Source: Arenicola marina
Lineage: Eukaryota; Annelida; Polychaeta; Arenicolidae
Length of the DNA stretch: 64,000 nucleotides
Direction of reading: 5' to 3'
Assembly (NCBI GenBank): GCA_964019135.1
Contig: OZ025265.1
Span: forward strand, 25,829,143 to 25,893,142
Shown piece after piece: positions 37,179-47,039 of the stretch (its first letter is position 1; each line of letters begins with the position of its first letter). The notes beneath the pieces are model-generated. The model was given only the letters and a program-made list of their open reading frames with translations. It had not been told where the DNA came from and ran no database searches. Made by a program: the position numbers and the translations under genes.

Positions 37179-37508
37179 CAGATCTTCGTCATGTCCAGAG
37201 GTATCTGGAAGTGCTTCTGGTGTGGGTAGCAGATGGCGTCTATTACGGCGATAATCGCGACCCTCGTGGTGCACAATGTAGGAGCGAGGACTGTCGTGCA
37301 GCTTGGTGATTACTGCTGGCTCCCATGTGTTGTTTCGACGGATTCTCACCACATCACCCGGTTGCAACTCAGTTAGTGGTTGGGCTGTCCTGTCATAGTG
37401 AGATTTTTGCTTAATCTGCCGTTGTTGCAGTTGTGTCCGAGCTTGTGAAAGTCTGGGATCCCAGGAATCGGGGTGAACAGGTAATTTCCCCCGCAGCCTT
37501 CTACTCAT
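37158..37508 (-). pseudogene. Integrase C-terminal part of Gypsy pol (shifted frame)
   Basis: A 116-residue frame begins MSRRLRGKLP and contains GDVVRIRRNNTWEPAVITKL, the nucleic-acid-binding module at the C-terminus of Gypsy integrases. It should be continuous with the main polyprotein, but about 16 nt upstream a single base appears to be missing (near 37524), so the main frame ends in TGA at 37508-37510. The stop and this ATG overlap as TGATG. The last residues come from the MITE at 37051-37178. I interpret it as the distal part of a frameshifted gene. Reinitiation at TGATG cannot be excluded. Confidence 0.88.
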
Positions 37509-40500
37509 CAGAAGCTCAGCTGCTTCATGCCCGTAATTGGGGTATTCCTTTGAGCGAGGAGGGCCAAATATGGATCCTTACCCTCAGCGTCGGCTTTCCT
37601 CAGCAGTTGCTTCAGTGTCTGTACATGTCTTTCCGCCAACCCGTTTGATTGTGCGTACGTGGGGCTGGATGTTGTGATCTTGAAGCCCCATTCTTCGGCG
37701 AAGGTGGCGAATGCGTGACTACTAAACGGCATATTGTCACTGACAAGTTCTTCTGGAATGCCGTGTCGCGCATATATGGACTTCAAACAGGTAATGATGG
37801 ATCCCGCTGTCTTGTCTTGAAGTATGCTCGTCTCGATATACTTCGAAAAGTAGTCCACTACAAGGAGGTAATCACGACCTTTGAAAGTCATTATGTCCGC
37901 TGCGAGTTTCTGCCATGGTCGTTGTGGCATTGGGTGAGGCATCATTGGTTCTTTCTGGTTGGAGGCTTTGAAACGAAGACACGTTGGGCACTTGGCTACA
38001 ATGGCTTCGATATCACGTGTCATCCCTGGCCAATACACGACAACACGTGCTCGTTCTTTGCACTTCTCCGCACCCATGTGACCTTCGTGTATTAGTTGCA
38101 GTATTTCCGGCCGAAGGTTTGCCGGGACTATGATCTTCCGTCCTTGGAAATGTACTGCTTCCGCTTCATAGATGTCTTCTCGAATGTTCCAATAAGGTTT
38201 AAGACATTCTGGTAGAGTGTTGATGCTATCCGGCCAACCTGTCATTACCACGTGTCTCAGCTGTTGTAGCGTTGAATCATCAGCTGTAGCACGCTGAATG
38301 TCCTCCATTTTGCACACACTGACCGGAAGTTCACTGATGAAGGAATGAATCATGACGGCGATATCGTCTTCCCAATCAGTCTGGGGATCTCCCTCGATGT
38401 ATGCGCGTGACAGTGCATCTGCGACGTGCATCTTGTTTCCAGGTCTGTACGTTACGTGCAAAGTGTAGCGCTGTAATTGCAATAGCATCCGTTGGAGTCT
38501 GGGTGGAGCTCTACTCAGCGGCTTCTTTAGGATGACTTCTAACGGCTTGTGGTCACTCTCCACGTTCGTTGGCTTGCCGTATATATCTGAATGGAATTTG
38601 GCGCACGCAAAGCATATTGCTAATAGTTCCTTTTCGATTTGAGCGTAATTACGCTCTGCTTGCGTCAATGTTCTTGAGGCATAAGCAACAGGCTTACCTT
38701 CCTGAAGAAGACAGGCACCTAATCCTGTTGATGACGAGTCTTCCTGAATCGTCACAGGCTTTGTCACGTCGTAATAACGTAGGACAGGCTCGGTGGTGAG
38801 AATATCCCTCACGCGCTCCAGAGCTTGGTTATGGGATGGCTGCCAATTCCACATAACGTCGTCCTTCAACAACTCTCGTAGTGGTGCTGTGACGTCAGAC
38901 TCATTCGGGATGTAGCTTGCCAAGTACTTCACCATGCCAAGAAGTCTTTGTAGGCTCCTTTTATCCGTTGGTGTTGGCATCTGGGTGATGGCTTTGATCT
39001 TTTCCGGATCCGGTCGCAGTCCTTCACTGGAGACGATGTTGCCCATGTACATCACTTCCTTGACTTTGAACTGGATCTTGTTGGCACTGAACTTGACGTC
39101 GTGGTGACGTGCCCTATCGAGGACTCTCTGGAGTGTGGCGTCATGTTCCGGGTCGTCCCTTCCGGCGATAATGAGGTCATCGGCGATGATATGGACGTTC
39201 GGTATGTCAGCGAATGTCTGGTCGTTTCGCTGCTGTAGCACCTCACTGGCCGAACATATACCGAAAGGCATTCGTTTAAATCTCTTTCTGCCCCACGGCG
39301 TATGGAAGGTGCACAGGTAGGGAGATTCTTCGGTTAGTTTCACATGCCAAAATGCGTCACGCATATCAACAACGGTGAACACTTTCATTCCAGCGAGCTT
39401 GCTTTGAACGTCTCCTGGAGTGGGAATGTTGTAATGTTCACGTTTGATCGCTTCGTTTAGTGGCCTTGGGTCCAAGCAAACTCTCAATGCACCATTCTTC
39501 TTTTCCGTGATGACAAGGTTGTTGACCCAATCTGTAGGCTTATTTACGCTGGCTATGACGTCATCATCTTCCAGCCTCTGCAGTGTCTCCTTCAGCTTTT
39601 GCTGCTTAGCGTACGGCACGGTACGACTTGCTTGCACCACCGGCTTGAATCCTGGTTTCAGCTCTATATTGTAAACTTTGTCGTATTGACCAAGGCCTTG
39701 AAATAAGTCACTATAATCCTTGAGCAGCTCGTCCTTGGAGGCGATGTGAGGCTCTGTCTCAGTAACCACGGCGTTAACTCGACGCAGCAGTCCCAGGCTC
39801 TCACAGGCTGTTCGTCCTAATATAGAGAGCTTCTCATCTGTGATGTAGAATAACAGCTGTTGTCGATTACCGTCGTTGCGGCGTGTTACTGAGCAGCTCA
39901 GATAGGCGCAACCTCTGGGCTTGATTTTTCCATTGCCAATACCTGTTAATAGGACATTGGTAGCTTTCATTGAATTCTCGACTTGAATTTCACGATATTT
40001 GTCAAAGGGAATGACATTGGCTTTGGCGCCGGTATCCAATTTAAAGCTCACGCTTGCACTTTCTGGACCAAAAGAGAGTTCTTTAGTCCAATCAATATCC
40101 TCCTTCAGGTTTCCGATGAACAATTCACCAATGAATAACTCACTTTCCTTCTCATTTTCTGAGTCATGTAACACGTGGACGGGTCTTTGATTCTTCTTTC
40201 TGTTTTGTCCGCCTCCCCGGCACACATTGGCAAAGTGGTTCTTTCCTTGACAGTTATGACAAACTTTGCCATATGCTGGGCAATTGCGCGGCTCGTGTCT
40301 ATGTCCGCAGTATTTGCAGGATGAATTAAATGTTTTTTTTCTGGTATGAAATGCGGTGACCTTGCTGTTCATAACCTTGTTGTGGACGGCATCTATTGAG
40401 ACGTGTGACGTACTGTCCGCGGTTGACGTCATGGCTTGTAACTGCATTTTACATGCCTCAGCAGCTCTGGCAATAGTTAATGCTTTCACCAGCGTAAGAT

Positions 40501-40957
40501 CTATTTCTCTCAAGAAACGTTCTTTTGCTCGTTCATTACGTATTCCGAACACTAGTTTGTCTCTGATTATTAAGTCAGTTTGTTCTCCGAACTCACACGT
40601 TGACGCTCGGGTCTTTAACTCAGTCGTCCACTGGTCGATTGACTCGCCTTCCTCTTGATTGCGGCTCCAAAACCTATGTCTCTCGTACACCGTGTTCCTT
40701 TGCGGCATACAATAATCCTTGAATTGCTTCAGAACTTTCTTAATGTCATCTTCTGCCTCAAATACAAATGTTTCATGTATCTGAAGGCTTTCAGGGCCAG
40801 CCAGATTGAGCAACATGGCTACCTGTGTAGCTTTCGACTTTTTGTTCAACTCTGCTGCCAGGAAATACACATTGAACAATTGTTCCCATTTACGCCAGGC
40901 TTCTGCAAGAATAACAGCATCAAATAGCATATATCCAGGGGTTCTGAGGTTCTCCAT
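37508..40957 (-). CDS. Gypsy gag-pol polyprotein (truncated by frameshift)
   Basis: From the ATG at 40957 (MENLRTPGY) this gives about 1149 residues; the open frame extends upstream into the LTR, but this start follows the primer site. Order: a gag-like region (to about 40340); two zinc knuckles, CX2CX3HX4C then CX2CX4HX4C (about 40320-40215); aspartic protease with LDTGAKANVIP (about 40040-40015); reverse transcriptase with IIADDLIIAG (about 39195-39165); RNase H (about 38760-38440); integrase with an HX3H-CX2C zinc site (HEGHM about 38100, CPTC about 37990) and D,D,E core (AADIMTF about 37900, SDNMPF about 37735, LAERHVQ about 37625). All core catalytic motifs are present. It copies the element's RNA into DNA and inserts it. 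A one-base loss near 37524 removes the integrase tail, so this copy is probably not autonomous. Confidence 0.95.
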   Translation of the reverse strand: MENLRTPGYMLFDAVILAEAWRKWEQLFNVYFLAAELNKKSKATQVAMLLNLAGPESLQIHETFVFEAEDDIKKVLKQFKDYCMPQRNTVYERHRFWSRNQEEGESIDQWTTELKTRASTCEFGEQTDLIIRDKLVFGIRNERAKERFLREIDLTLVKALTIARAAEACKMQLQAMTSTADSTSHVSIDAVHNKVMNSKVTAFHTRKKTFNSSCKYCGHRHEPRNCPAYGKVCHNCQGKNHFANVCRGGGQNRKKNQRPVHVLHDSENEKESELFIGELFIGNLKEDIDWTKELSFGPESASVSFKLDTGAKANVIPFDKYREIQVENSMKATNVLLTGIGNGKIKPRGCAYLSCSVTRRNDGNRQQLLFYITDEKLSILGRTACESLGLLRRVNAVVTETEPHIASKDELLKDYSDLFQGLGQYDKVYNIELKPGFKPVVQASRTVPYAKQQKLKETLQRLEDDDVIASVNKPTDWVNNLVITEKKNGALRVCLDPRPLNEAIKREHYNIPTPGDVQSKLAGMKVFTVVDMRDAFWHVKLTEESPYLCTFHTPWGRKRFKRMPFGICSASEVLQQRNDQTFADIPNVHIIADDLIIAGRDDPEHDATLQRVLDRARHHDVKFSANKIQFKVKEVMYMGNIVSSEGLRPDPEKIKAITQMPTPTDKRSLQRLLGMVKYLASYIPNESDVTAPLRELLKDDVMWNWQPSHNQALERVRDILTTEPVLRYYDVTKPVTIQEDSSSTGLGACLLQEGKPVAYASRTLTQAERNYAQIEKELLAICFACAKFHSDIYGKPTNVESDHKPLEVILKKPLSRAPPRLQRMLLQLQRYTLHVTYRPGNKMHVADALSRAYIEGDPQTDWEDDIAVMIHSFISELPVSVCKMEDIQRATADDSTLQQLRHVVMTGWPDSINTLPECLKPYWNIREDIYEAEAVHFQGRKIIVPANLRPEILQLIHEGHMGAEKCKERARVVVYWPGMTRDIEAIVAKCPTCLRFKASNQKEPMMPHPMPQRPWQKLAADIMTFKGRDYLLVVDYFSKYIETSILQDKTAGSIITCLKSIYARHGIPEELVSDNMPFSSHAFATFAEEWGFKITTSSPTYAQSNGLAERHVQTLKQLLRKADAEGKDPYLALLAQRNTPITGMKQLSF

Positions 40958-40960
40958 ATT

Positions 40961-40979
40961 CCTTAAACTTCTGACACCA
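40961..40979 (-). promoter_or_regulatory. Primer binding site, tRNA-Leu type
   Basis: Directly inside the 5' LTR the minus strand reads TGGTGTCAGAAGT, then TTAAGG. The first 13 bases are complementary to the 3' end of animal tRNA-Leu (ACTTCTGACA plus CCA). Confidence 0.85.
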
Positions 40980-41187
40980 TGTAGTGATTGAAGGCTAGAC
41001 GTCCGTAAGGTTTGAAGTTTTATTCCGCAATGCCAAAGCCGGCACAAACAAATTGATTCCACCGCGCATGACCAATTAATGACGTGAGACCCACGAAAGA
41101 GAGGCTAGGGTTAAAGGGCAATTAATCATTACCAATAAGTAGGTTGGTCACGGAGTCTTGTACGTTTACATTATGACATCTGTGACA
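40980..41187 (-). repeat. 5' LTR of the Gypsy element
   Basis: It is 208 bp with TG...CA termini and should contain the element's promoter and polyadenylation signal (AATAAA at 41018-41023 on the minus strand). It is 206/208 identical to the 3' LTR. Confidence 0.97.
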
Positions 41188-41229
41188 GCTGTTGTGGACA
41201 TAGAAAAGTTTAAAATCGATAACAAGCCA

Positions 41230-41690
41230 TTCAGATCTAATAGGGCTATGTTGCGGTACCCAATAAAACGCGGAAGTGACTTTCGGAAGTAGGACAAAAT
41301 TTGGGGAAGTAGTTTTAGGGCAGAGACGGTGGCAGCTTCACAGATATAATTGATGTGAGCTGAAAGACTTACTTGTTTGAAAGCCGTACACGAAAATCCA
41401 ACCTATTTGGTATCCATTTGACCGAGATATATCCATTCTGTCGAGGGCTGTTATTCAAATGACCAATATCGCCGCTTGCGGCCTGCGGAAGTCTCGTCGG
41501 TGAACCCAAATCTCGCGTGGCTGCCAGCCGTGGCTGCCAGCCGGGGTGCGAGGTGTCGGCGTGGGGTGTGACGGGAGGGGAGGGGAGGTGGGGTGGAGGG
41601 GGTGGAGAATTACTGGCCGCGCCGACATGGCTGGCTGGTTGGTGTAGCCAAGAATACCGCGCAATGTCTAAGTCTGAGCCTGGGCAAGAG
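41230..41690 (-). repeat. Dispersed repeat D, copy 1
   Basis: Read on the minus strand it matches 63330-63790. Shared segments include CCAACCAGCCAGCCATGTCG, a C-rich block, CACCCCACGCCGACACCTCG, CGACGAGACTTCCGCAGGCC and CACATCAATTATAT near the outer end. The match is interrupted by small indels. Frames within it are shared low-complexity sequence and show no domain. Confidence 0.8.
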
Positions 41691-41772
41691 TCGGCATGGG
41701 TATTGGTGGGGGGGGGGGGGGATTAAGTGTGGGCGGGTTCGGGGTATGGGGGTGGATCGACGCACCGTGAAT

Positions 41773-41928
41773 AACACATTGGCTAATTGCTGTCTAGACC
41801 GGTTGAGCGAAGTGCCAGGTTTCACATCAAAAGCTCTCGCAAGTAACTAGAACACGTTGGCTAATTGCTGTCTAGACCGGTTGAGCGAAGTGCCAGGTTT
41901 CACATCAAAAGCTCTCGCAAGTAACTAG
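41773..41928. repeat. 78-bp tandem duplication
   Basis: Two adjacent 78-bp copies begin AACACATTGGCTAATTGCTG and AACACGTTGGCTAATTGCTG and otherwise look identical. It is therefore recent. Confidence 0.95.
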
Positions 41929-42059
41929 CCCTGTTGCGTGCCCCTCCCTGGCTTATCCGCTCTGAGGAGCGGGCCGGAGGGTCATGAAGTAAATATTCAA
42001 ATTTAGCGTTGATTAAAAAATGTGCACTCTTCGGGCGGCGATAACAGAAAAGTAGACAA

Positions 42060-43141
42060 ATAAACGGTCCTTATCGATATGTCAAGTTGTTCTTCATACC
42101 TTTATAGTTTGGTCGGCAAAGTGATTGAATACACACAAATGTGATCACTTTTCGTACTTGCAAAACTTTCCAACAACAATTTTTTACAACTTCTCCTCAC
42201 GGCCCTGTTGCTGTTGCGTCACAGTTCTCGTCGATCTCCCGGCAGACGGAGCTCGTTCCTCACATCACACTTTTCCCTAGGGACTATGGCGTAGGCGTAA
42301 CGCCCTCTGGGAAATTCCTGTTGTAGACAGTAGAGATACAAAGCATTTGCATCCCAACCTGCGATGGCTTTACATGGGTACGTTGGATCATTACGGAGGT
42401 TCGTTTGTCTACCTCGTGATGACGGGTGAAGATAATGGAAGGACCCCCCCCCCCCCCAATTAGACTTCCCCCAGGAGATTCGCCTTCATAGTGTGATGTA
42501 AATCTTCATTTCTCTGGCCAATTAAAGGTATAGCCGTTTTCTGTTTTTGCGCGCATCTCGCTAAGAGACATCGCGCTACCCCAGTTCTTTAAAACAATCA
42601 ACCCCCTGCTCTACAAACAACTCTCGCAAGTTAGTGACTGCTGTCACCATCGGTGCAACGTCAAGATTATTATACCACACGAGATAATCACGCATTGTAG
42701 ACATATGTCTTGCAAGCGAGTATACTCCTGTTCTATTTCCTGCGATGTGTTCCCCAGAGTATTTAATAAACCTTTCAGTGAGAAATAAAATGCTTCCAAG
42801 GGTGGTAGTTGTGTTTCATTCAAAAAGCTTAAAAACCATTCATATGGAAATGTGCCTTTCTGCTCTTCCACTTTGAATGCTCTCAGAAACGCTGCGTATG
42901 TCGTACCCATGGGAACATAATTCATGACATCAAGTAATTTAAACTTGCTATTGGCCACACATAAATATTGATTTGCCTTCTTGAAAACGAAGGCATTTTT
43001 CTCTTCATGCATCCCCATGGCTTTGGTAATGGTTTGTTTTATCAGATTTAAGTCATAACTACCTGAATTGTAACCTATGACTATCATTTGCTGCATATAC
43101 ATTGCAAATTTCGCTTTTATACGACATATATACTGGTACAT
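42060..43141 (-). pseudogene. Polinton/Maverick DNA polymerase B, central and palm part
   Basis: The first frame (about 43141-42644) contains VIGYNSGSYDLNLIK, the exonuclease II type motif of protein-primed Polinton polymerases, followed by LLDVMNYVPMGTTYAAFLRA. After frame changes near 42650, the minus strand around 42395-42320 reads GWDANALYLYCLQQEFP in one frame, matching the polymerase palm motif A region of this family. No intact C-terminal palm motif (DTD type) is seen, and the sequence fades by about 42060. These enzymes replicate Polinton elements from a protein primer. This copy is broken by several frameshifts and a poly-C expansion at 42447-42458, and cannot be functional. Confidence 0.82.
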
Positions 43142-43569
43142 TTACTTCCTGCCAGTATGTGATATCTCGGCCCAGGCCCGGTGAATGAAAGACACCAAGC
43201 GCCTCGGGGCAAATGGGAAGTTCCCTTTGGCCTAATGCGTAAGGTGCTCGCTCGCTATGCGGAAATTGATGGTTCGAGTTGGCGGGAGAGCAGCGAGCGG
43301 GACGGTCGGGATTTTTAGGCAAGGGACAGCTAGTTTTATATTTCATTCGGATACACCGCCTCGCGGAGCTAGAGGCTGGCAGCAGTTACACCGACTGCTG
43401 CTAGGTAAGTTACACACCGTTTAACGGAGTCGGTAACGAGGTTAATTGAGTTTTGAGAGTGTTTAATAAATCATTGAAACTAAACCACTTCGTTTCGCCT
43501 CAGTGCCTTCGCCACCACGTGTTAACTTAAAACCGATCTCGGAACGAACACCCAGTTGGGGTTGTCACA
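43142..43569. mobile_element. Insertion-like block inside the polymerase pseudogene
   Basis: This block separates the two homologous halves of the polymerase. It contains TGGCCTAATGCG (about 43220) and GGTTCGAGTTG (about 43271), spaced like Pol III A and B boxes, then AATAAA (43465-43470) and an end GGGGTTGTCACA (43569). On the minus strand it would begin TGTGACAACCCC like an LTR. It could be a tRNA-related SINE, a solo LTR or both. No target duplication was found, so the identity is open. Confidence 0.5.
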
Positions 43570-43689
43570 ATTAAGTTTATAAATAATTAGACCAACACAA
43601 CGAGAAGTAAAACTAAAGTAGGGTAAAGACACCTACTTCCTAAAATATCACAAGTAGACTCAATCGTTTCCTCTCCTGTGTCTTCCATT

Positions 43690-45289
43690 TGATCCCAACA
43701 CTCGCGCGGTTTCTTCTTCCTCTTCCATATGTTCATCCCCTGAAGAATAGTCGTTGTATTCGACGTTCCACTCGTTATCTCGTTGCAGTGAGGATTGAAA
43801 CCGATAATATGAGTTTTCTTCCACTTCTATATCTTTCTGGTTGTCCTACTCTTGTGCTGTGGTGTTCCATTTTTTCTTTAGATCTTCCAGTTGATGTAAC
43901 ACAGCCCCATTTTGCAAGAGCCAAGGCGTGGGCATGAGATTGAATTTTGTGCAAATAATCAATCATCTTCCGTACCAATTGTTCTTCGCACTCGTCGATA
44001 AAACAGCGAGGAATCAGAAATCCTGGCACATTGGAACAGATAGAGACCGATAAGGGTTTACGAGTGTAATCCCACTGCATCTTTCCAGCGTTATCCGAAG
44101 TATCTTTGGGGAGGTGCTTCCATGCCACACGTGGCAAACCAGGGATAAAAACGATCTTTGGTATCCACTTGAATGTTTAATTCTGCCAGTTCGTTGAATA
44201 TAGTTTTGGGAGGAGCGGCAAATCCCCATTTCATGGCGTAACTAGTTTTGTTGGAACATACGCGTTGATGTTTAATCATGTCCCTTGCGGTCTTAAAATG
44301 TCGATCACACGTTTGGCATTGGTATTTCTCCGTAAAAGATCGGATGCTAGTGATATATGAGAGATGATTTCCATATTCATAGAGACGCATATCTCGGCTC
44401 TCCTGTCCCTCCGTATGCGGTCCACATGATCTGTAGATGGATTCCGCCACACCGTCTTCCGTTAAGTGGTACACCTGTATGTTGACATTGAAACATGCTT
44501 CCAAGTAAGGAAGGTCATGCATGTCCACACCTCGGAATGCTTCTCTATTGGAAGGATCAGTTGGAACATCGTGTTCCTTGTGGTATGTACACCACTCCTG
44601 CAAAAGTGTAATGGCGCTATCTTCCAGTTTATCTTTGAGACCCCTAAAGTATGCGAGACATCGGAAAAAACATAATCTGTCTCGATGTAGTCGACGCGAC
44701 GGTAACGTCATACTGGAGGTTGGATAGGAAGGATAGTCGCCATTTGGTGTTGGGACGCTGATTGCTGACTCGCTCATTGACATCTAATCTATCCAATCGT
44801 TTCTTGATGTGATCCAGATCTGAAGGCCGACTGATGATGAGGGGTTTGTCAAACAGATAATTGTTCTGATGGGGATAAAAATATCTCACTTCTTCCCCGT
44901 TGTAGAGAAACATCCCAGGCGTCACATTCACTTTGAACGCGTTCCCTTCCTGTTCCAGTGGAACAAGTGGCGTCACATTGAGGGCATACCAGTGCCGGCG
45001 AATCGCGATGTCTCCTTTCGTGACGTCTTTTCTGCGCTGCCGTCTTGAAGGGGCACTCACACATACGGCAAGCGTACACTGGACCTAGTCCAACATCGTG
45101 CACCTGCGTGTGGGCTGCCAGATTAGTGTCATTGCGGCATTGGAGTGAACACTGTTGACATCTGAAGCTATCCATTCCTTGTTGTCTGGATCGAGTTGAT
45201 TCCGGCGCCGGTATTAGCAGCATCCTTTTTATAGTGGAATTCTCACCGCCCCTCAGTTCCTCATTCCTCATTCCCTCGTTGGCTCTCAA
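43690..45289 (-). pseudogene. Polinton/Maverick DNA polymerase B, N-terminal part
   Basis: Three overlapping frames carry it in order. About 45289-44960 has two C2H2 fingers (CX2CX12HX3H: CQQC..HTQVH and CRMC..HERRH). About 44980-44760 has PHQNNYLFDKPLIISRPSDLDH and QRPNTKW. About 44740-44100 has CFFRCLAYFRG, a CX2C finger (CQTC..HQRVC) and the start of the exonuclease domain. About 44115-43790 has KPLSVSICSNVPGF. At the expected exonuclease I D-x-E position the visible residues are GME (about 44115). Each switch is a frameshift. N-terminal fingers and the CFFRCL segment fit Polinton polymerases. Other Polinton genes (integrase, ATPase, capsid) are not visible in the window. Confidence 0.82.
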
Positions 45290-45329
45290 ACATGCAACAC
45301 CTCATCCGTCAGCATCATCAGCATGCTGA

Positions 45330-45560
45330 CATAATTTCTAATAATAGAGCAAGCGGGCATCTCCCTCCATTGTCCCCCTCAACGCTCCACCCACCCTGTT
45401 TTAGCCAAACATTGACGTCATTGCTAAGAATAGTGCATACGCGCCTCCAACCCCCTTAATCAACCACCTGCTCTCCAACCATCTAGCTAATGCCTCATCA
45501 CGTCATCACTAAAAATAGAGCATACGTGCCTAACCACTCTACTCTCATCCACGAACTCCA
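45330..45560. repeat. Three degenerate ~75-bp units
   Basis: The words TCTAATAATAGAGCAAGCGG, GCTAAGAATAGTGCATACGC and ACTAAAAATAGAGCATACGT begin successive units, each followed by a C-rich tail. The same series occurs inverted at about 50940-51150. Confidence 0.7.
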
Positions 45561-46559
45561 ACGTGCATGATCTTCGATAAATTATTCAGTCACTATACAA
45601 GTCACTTTTTTTTAATACATAGGATACATTTAGAAATACCTCCTGATTAGACCTCCTTGACTAGTAATACATTTAAACTTCCTTTTCTCTTCCACATAGC
45701 TCTCATGAATATTTCGCGAAAACAAAATAGATAGCGGCTTGATTACGATAACTAACATCGTTGGTAAACTATTCCTTTCAATTAAGCTAAAAACAGTGAA
45801 ATGTTTTTCCTAGGTTTATGATTCATCTAACATTTAGTCATTTTACTACAAAACTACACAATAATTAAGCCATATCCTTATGATGGCCTCTATTTGTGAA
45901 CTTCACACACCCATATGATACCCCCTCCCGCTTCACCTTCAAGCCCAAAAAAAGAGACAAGTCTCAACACGCTGAGCGGTGACTAGTAGTGCAGCTGGCT
46001 TTTCCTCGCGACATGCTTCGGTGACTCCACGGGTCTGGGTAGCCTCTCATATTAATGCATCGGTGTCCTTGTGTATGGGGTGCGAGCGGAGGGGGTGGGA
46101 GGGGGTACGTCCCTCACTCCTAGGTGGTGATAAAGGAGGGGCGACATGCTAAATAGGGGTGGGACGCGGTTAATGCGGAAGAGGTGTAGTAAAAACCACA
46201 CACGCAATAGTGTTGCGACAAGACCGTTATTACTTCCGCAAGCAGCGCATGCAGTACATATAAGCAATCGGTAAAAGTAATAACGGACCCCCTTAACCCC
46301 ACCTCTGACAAACACTACTACTAAAGCAATATACTTAGATGCGTCATCTTAGATTTTTTACATTTTAGAATCAAGACTAAAAGTATCTCAAAAATTATGA
46401 TGCATATGTTTTATATCTCTTTGAGTCTGTAGAACAAAGATTTCAACACTAGACAGCCGTATGCTGAGGTCCTGACAGAAGTGAGTCTTGACTTCACCAT
46501 TTATGCGCCGAAACTATGGTACAGGCGATGACATGCAGAAACACATATATTATAAGCTG

Positions 46560-46745
46560 ATTTTGCCTCATGCTGGCTACATGATGCCTTCAGTGGGCAT
46601 ATTGGGTTAAACAGATCCTTGAACGAACAACGTGGGCTAAATAGCGCTATAAACGGGCAAATTGAAATAATTATGGCCTTCAGCGGCCAATTTGGGCTAA
46701 ACATGGCCTTCAATGACCTATTTGGGCTCAATAATGCCGATATCC
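46560..46745. repeat. Isolated block of the degenerate 30-bp array
   Basis: Units such as CAATTTGGGCTAAACATGGCC and GGGCTAAATAGCGCTATAAACG match the style of the 30-bp arrays at 13930-14290 and 22810-23130, although the rest of family R is absent here. Confidence 0.65.
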
Positions 46746-47039
46746 GAAGGCGTTCTAGACTCTAACGAGGCTCCCGCGGCCCAGTCCACTGACGTGGGCG
46801 CCCAGCCAGGTACCCCCCCCCCCCCCCCACCCTCACCCCATCCTTGCGTTGAAGTCTCCCACAGCCTGGTGGGTGCTTCGCACCGAAGGCCCCCCGTGGG
46901 GCTAACCCGCTATACAGACAGTAGCGCTGCTACTGCGCGTGCGGCGTTTACCTTGTTCCAGAAGGAACACAGGAAAACAGTCGGACTAGGAGAGAAAGGG
47001 GTATCGGGGCTGAGGGAGGGTGACTAATTTTACAAGATA

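Larger units (their letters stand above)
36567..41192 (-). mobile_element. Ty3/Gypsy LTR retrotransposon, nearly full length
   Basis: The element is 4616 bp between 36572 and 41187, with 208-bp LTRs at each end, and is flanked by GCTGT at 36567-36571 and 41188-41192 as a 5-bp target duplication. Internal order on the minus strand is 5' LTR, primer site, gag with zinc knuckles, protease, reverse transcriptase, RNase H, integrase, polypurine tract and 3' LTR. Integrase lying after RNase H is the Ty3/Gypsy order. The sequence style is closest to the K02A2.6/Mag-like lineages of aquatic animals (inference). The LTRs differ at two positions, so insertion was recent. A frameshift, a nested MITE and an in-frame stop make this copy defective for autonomous movement. 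Confidence 0.95.

Noticed and set aside
37048..37181. MITE flanks interpreted as a PIF/Harbinger target
   Set aside because: The 3-bp duplication is CAG and not TWA, so I left the superfamily unassigned.
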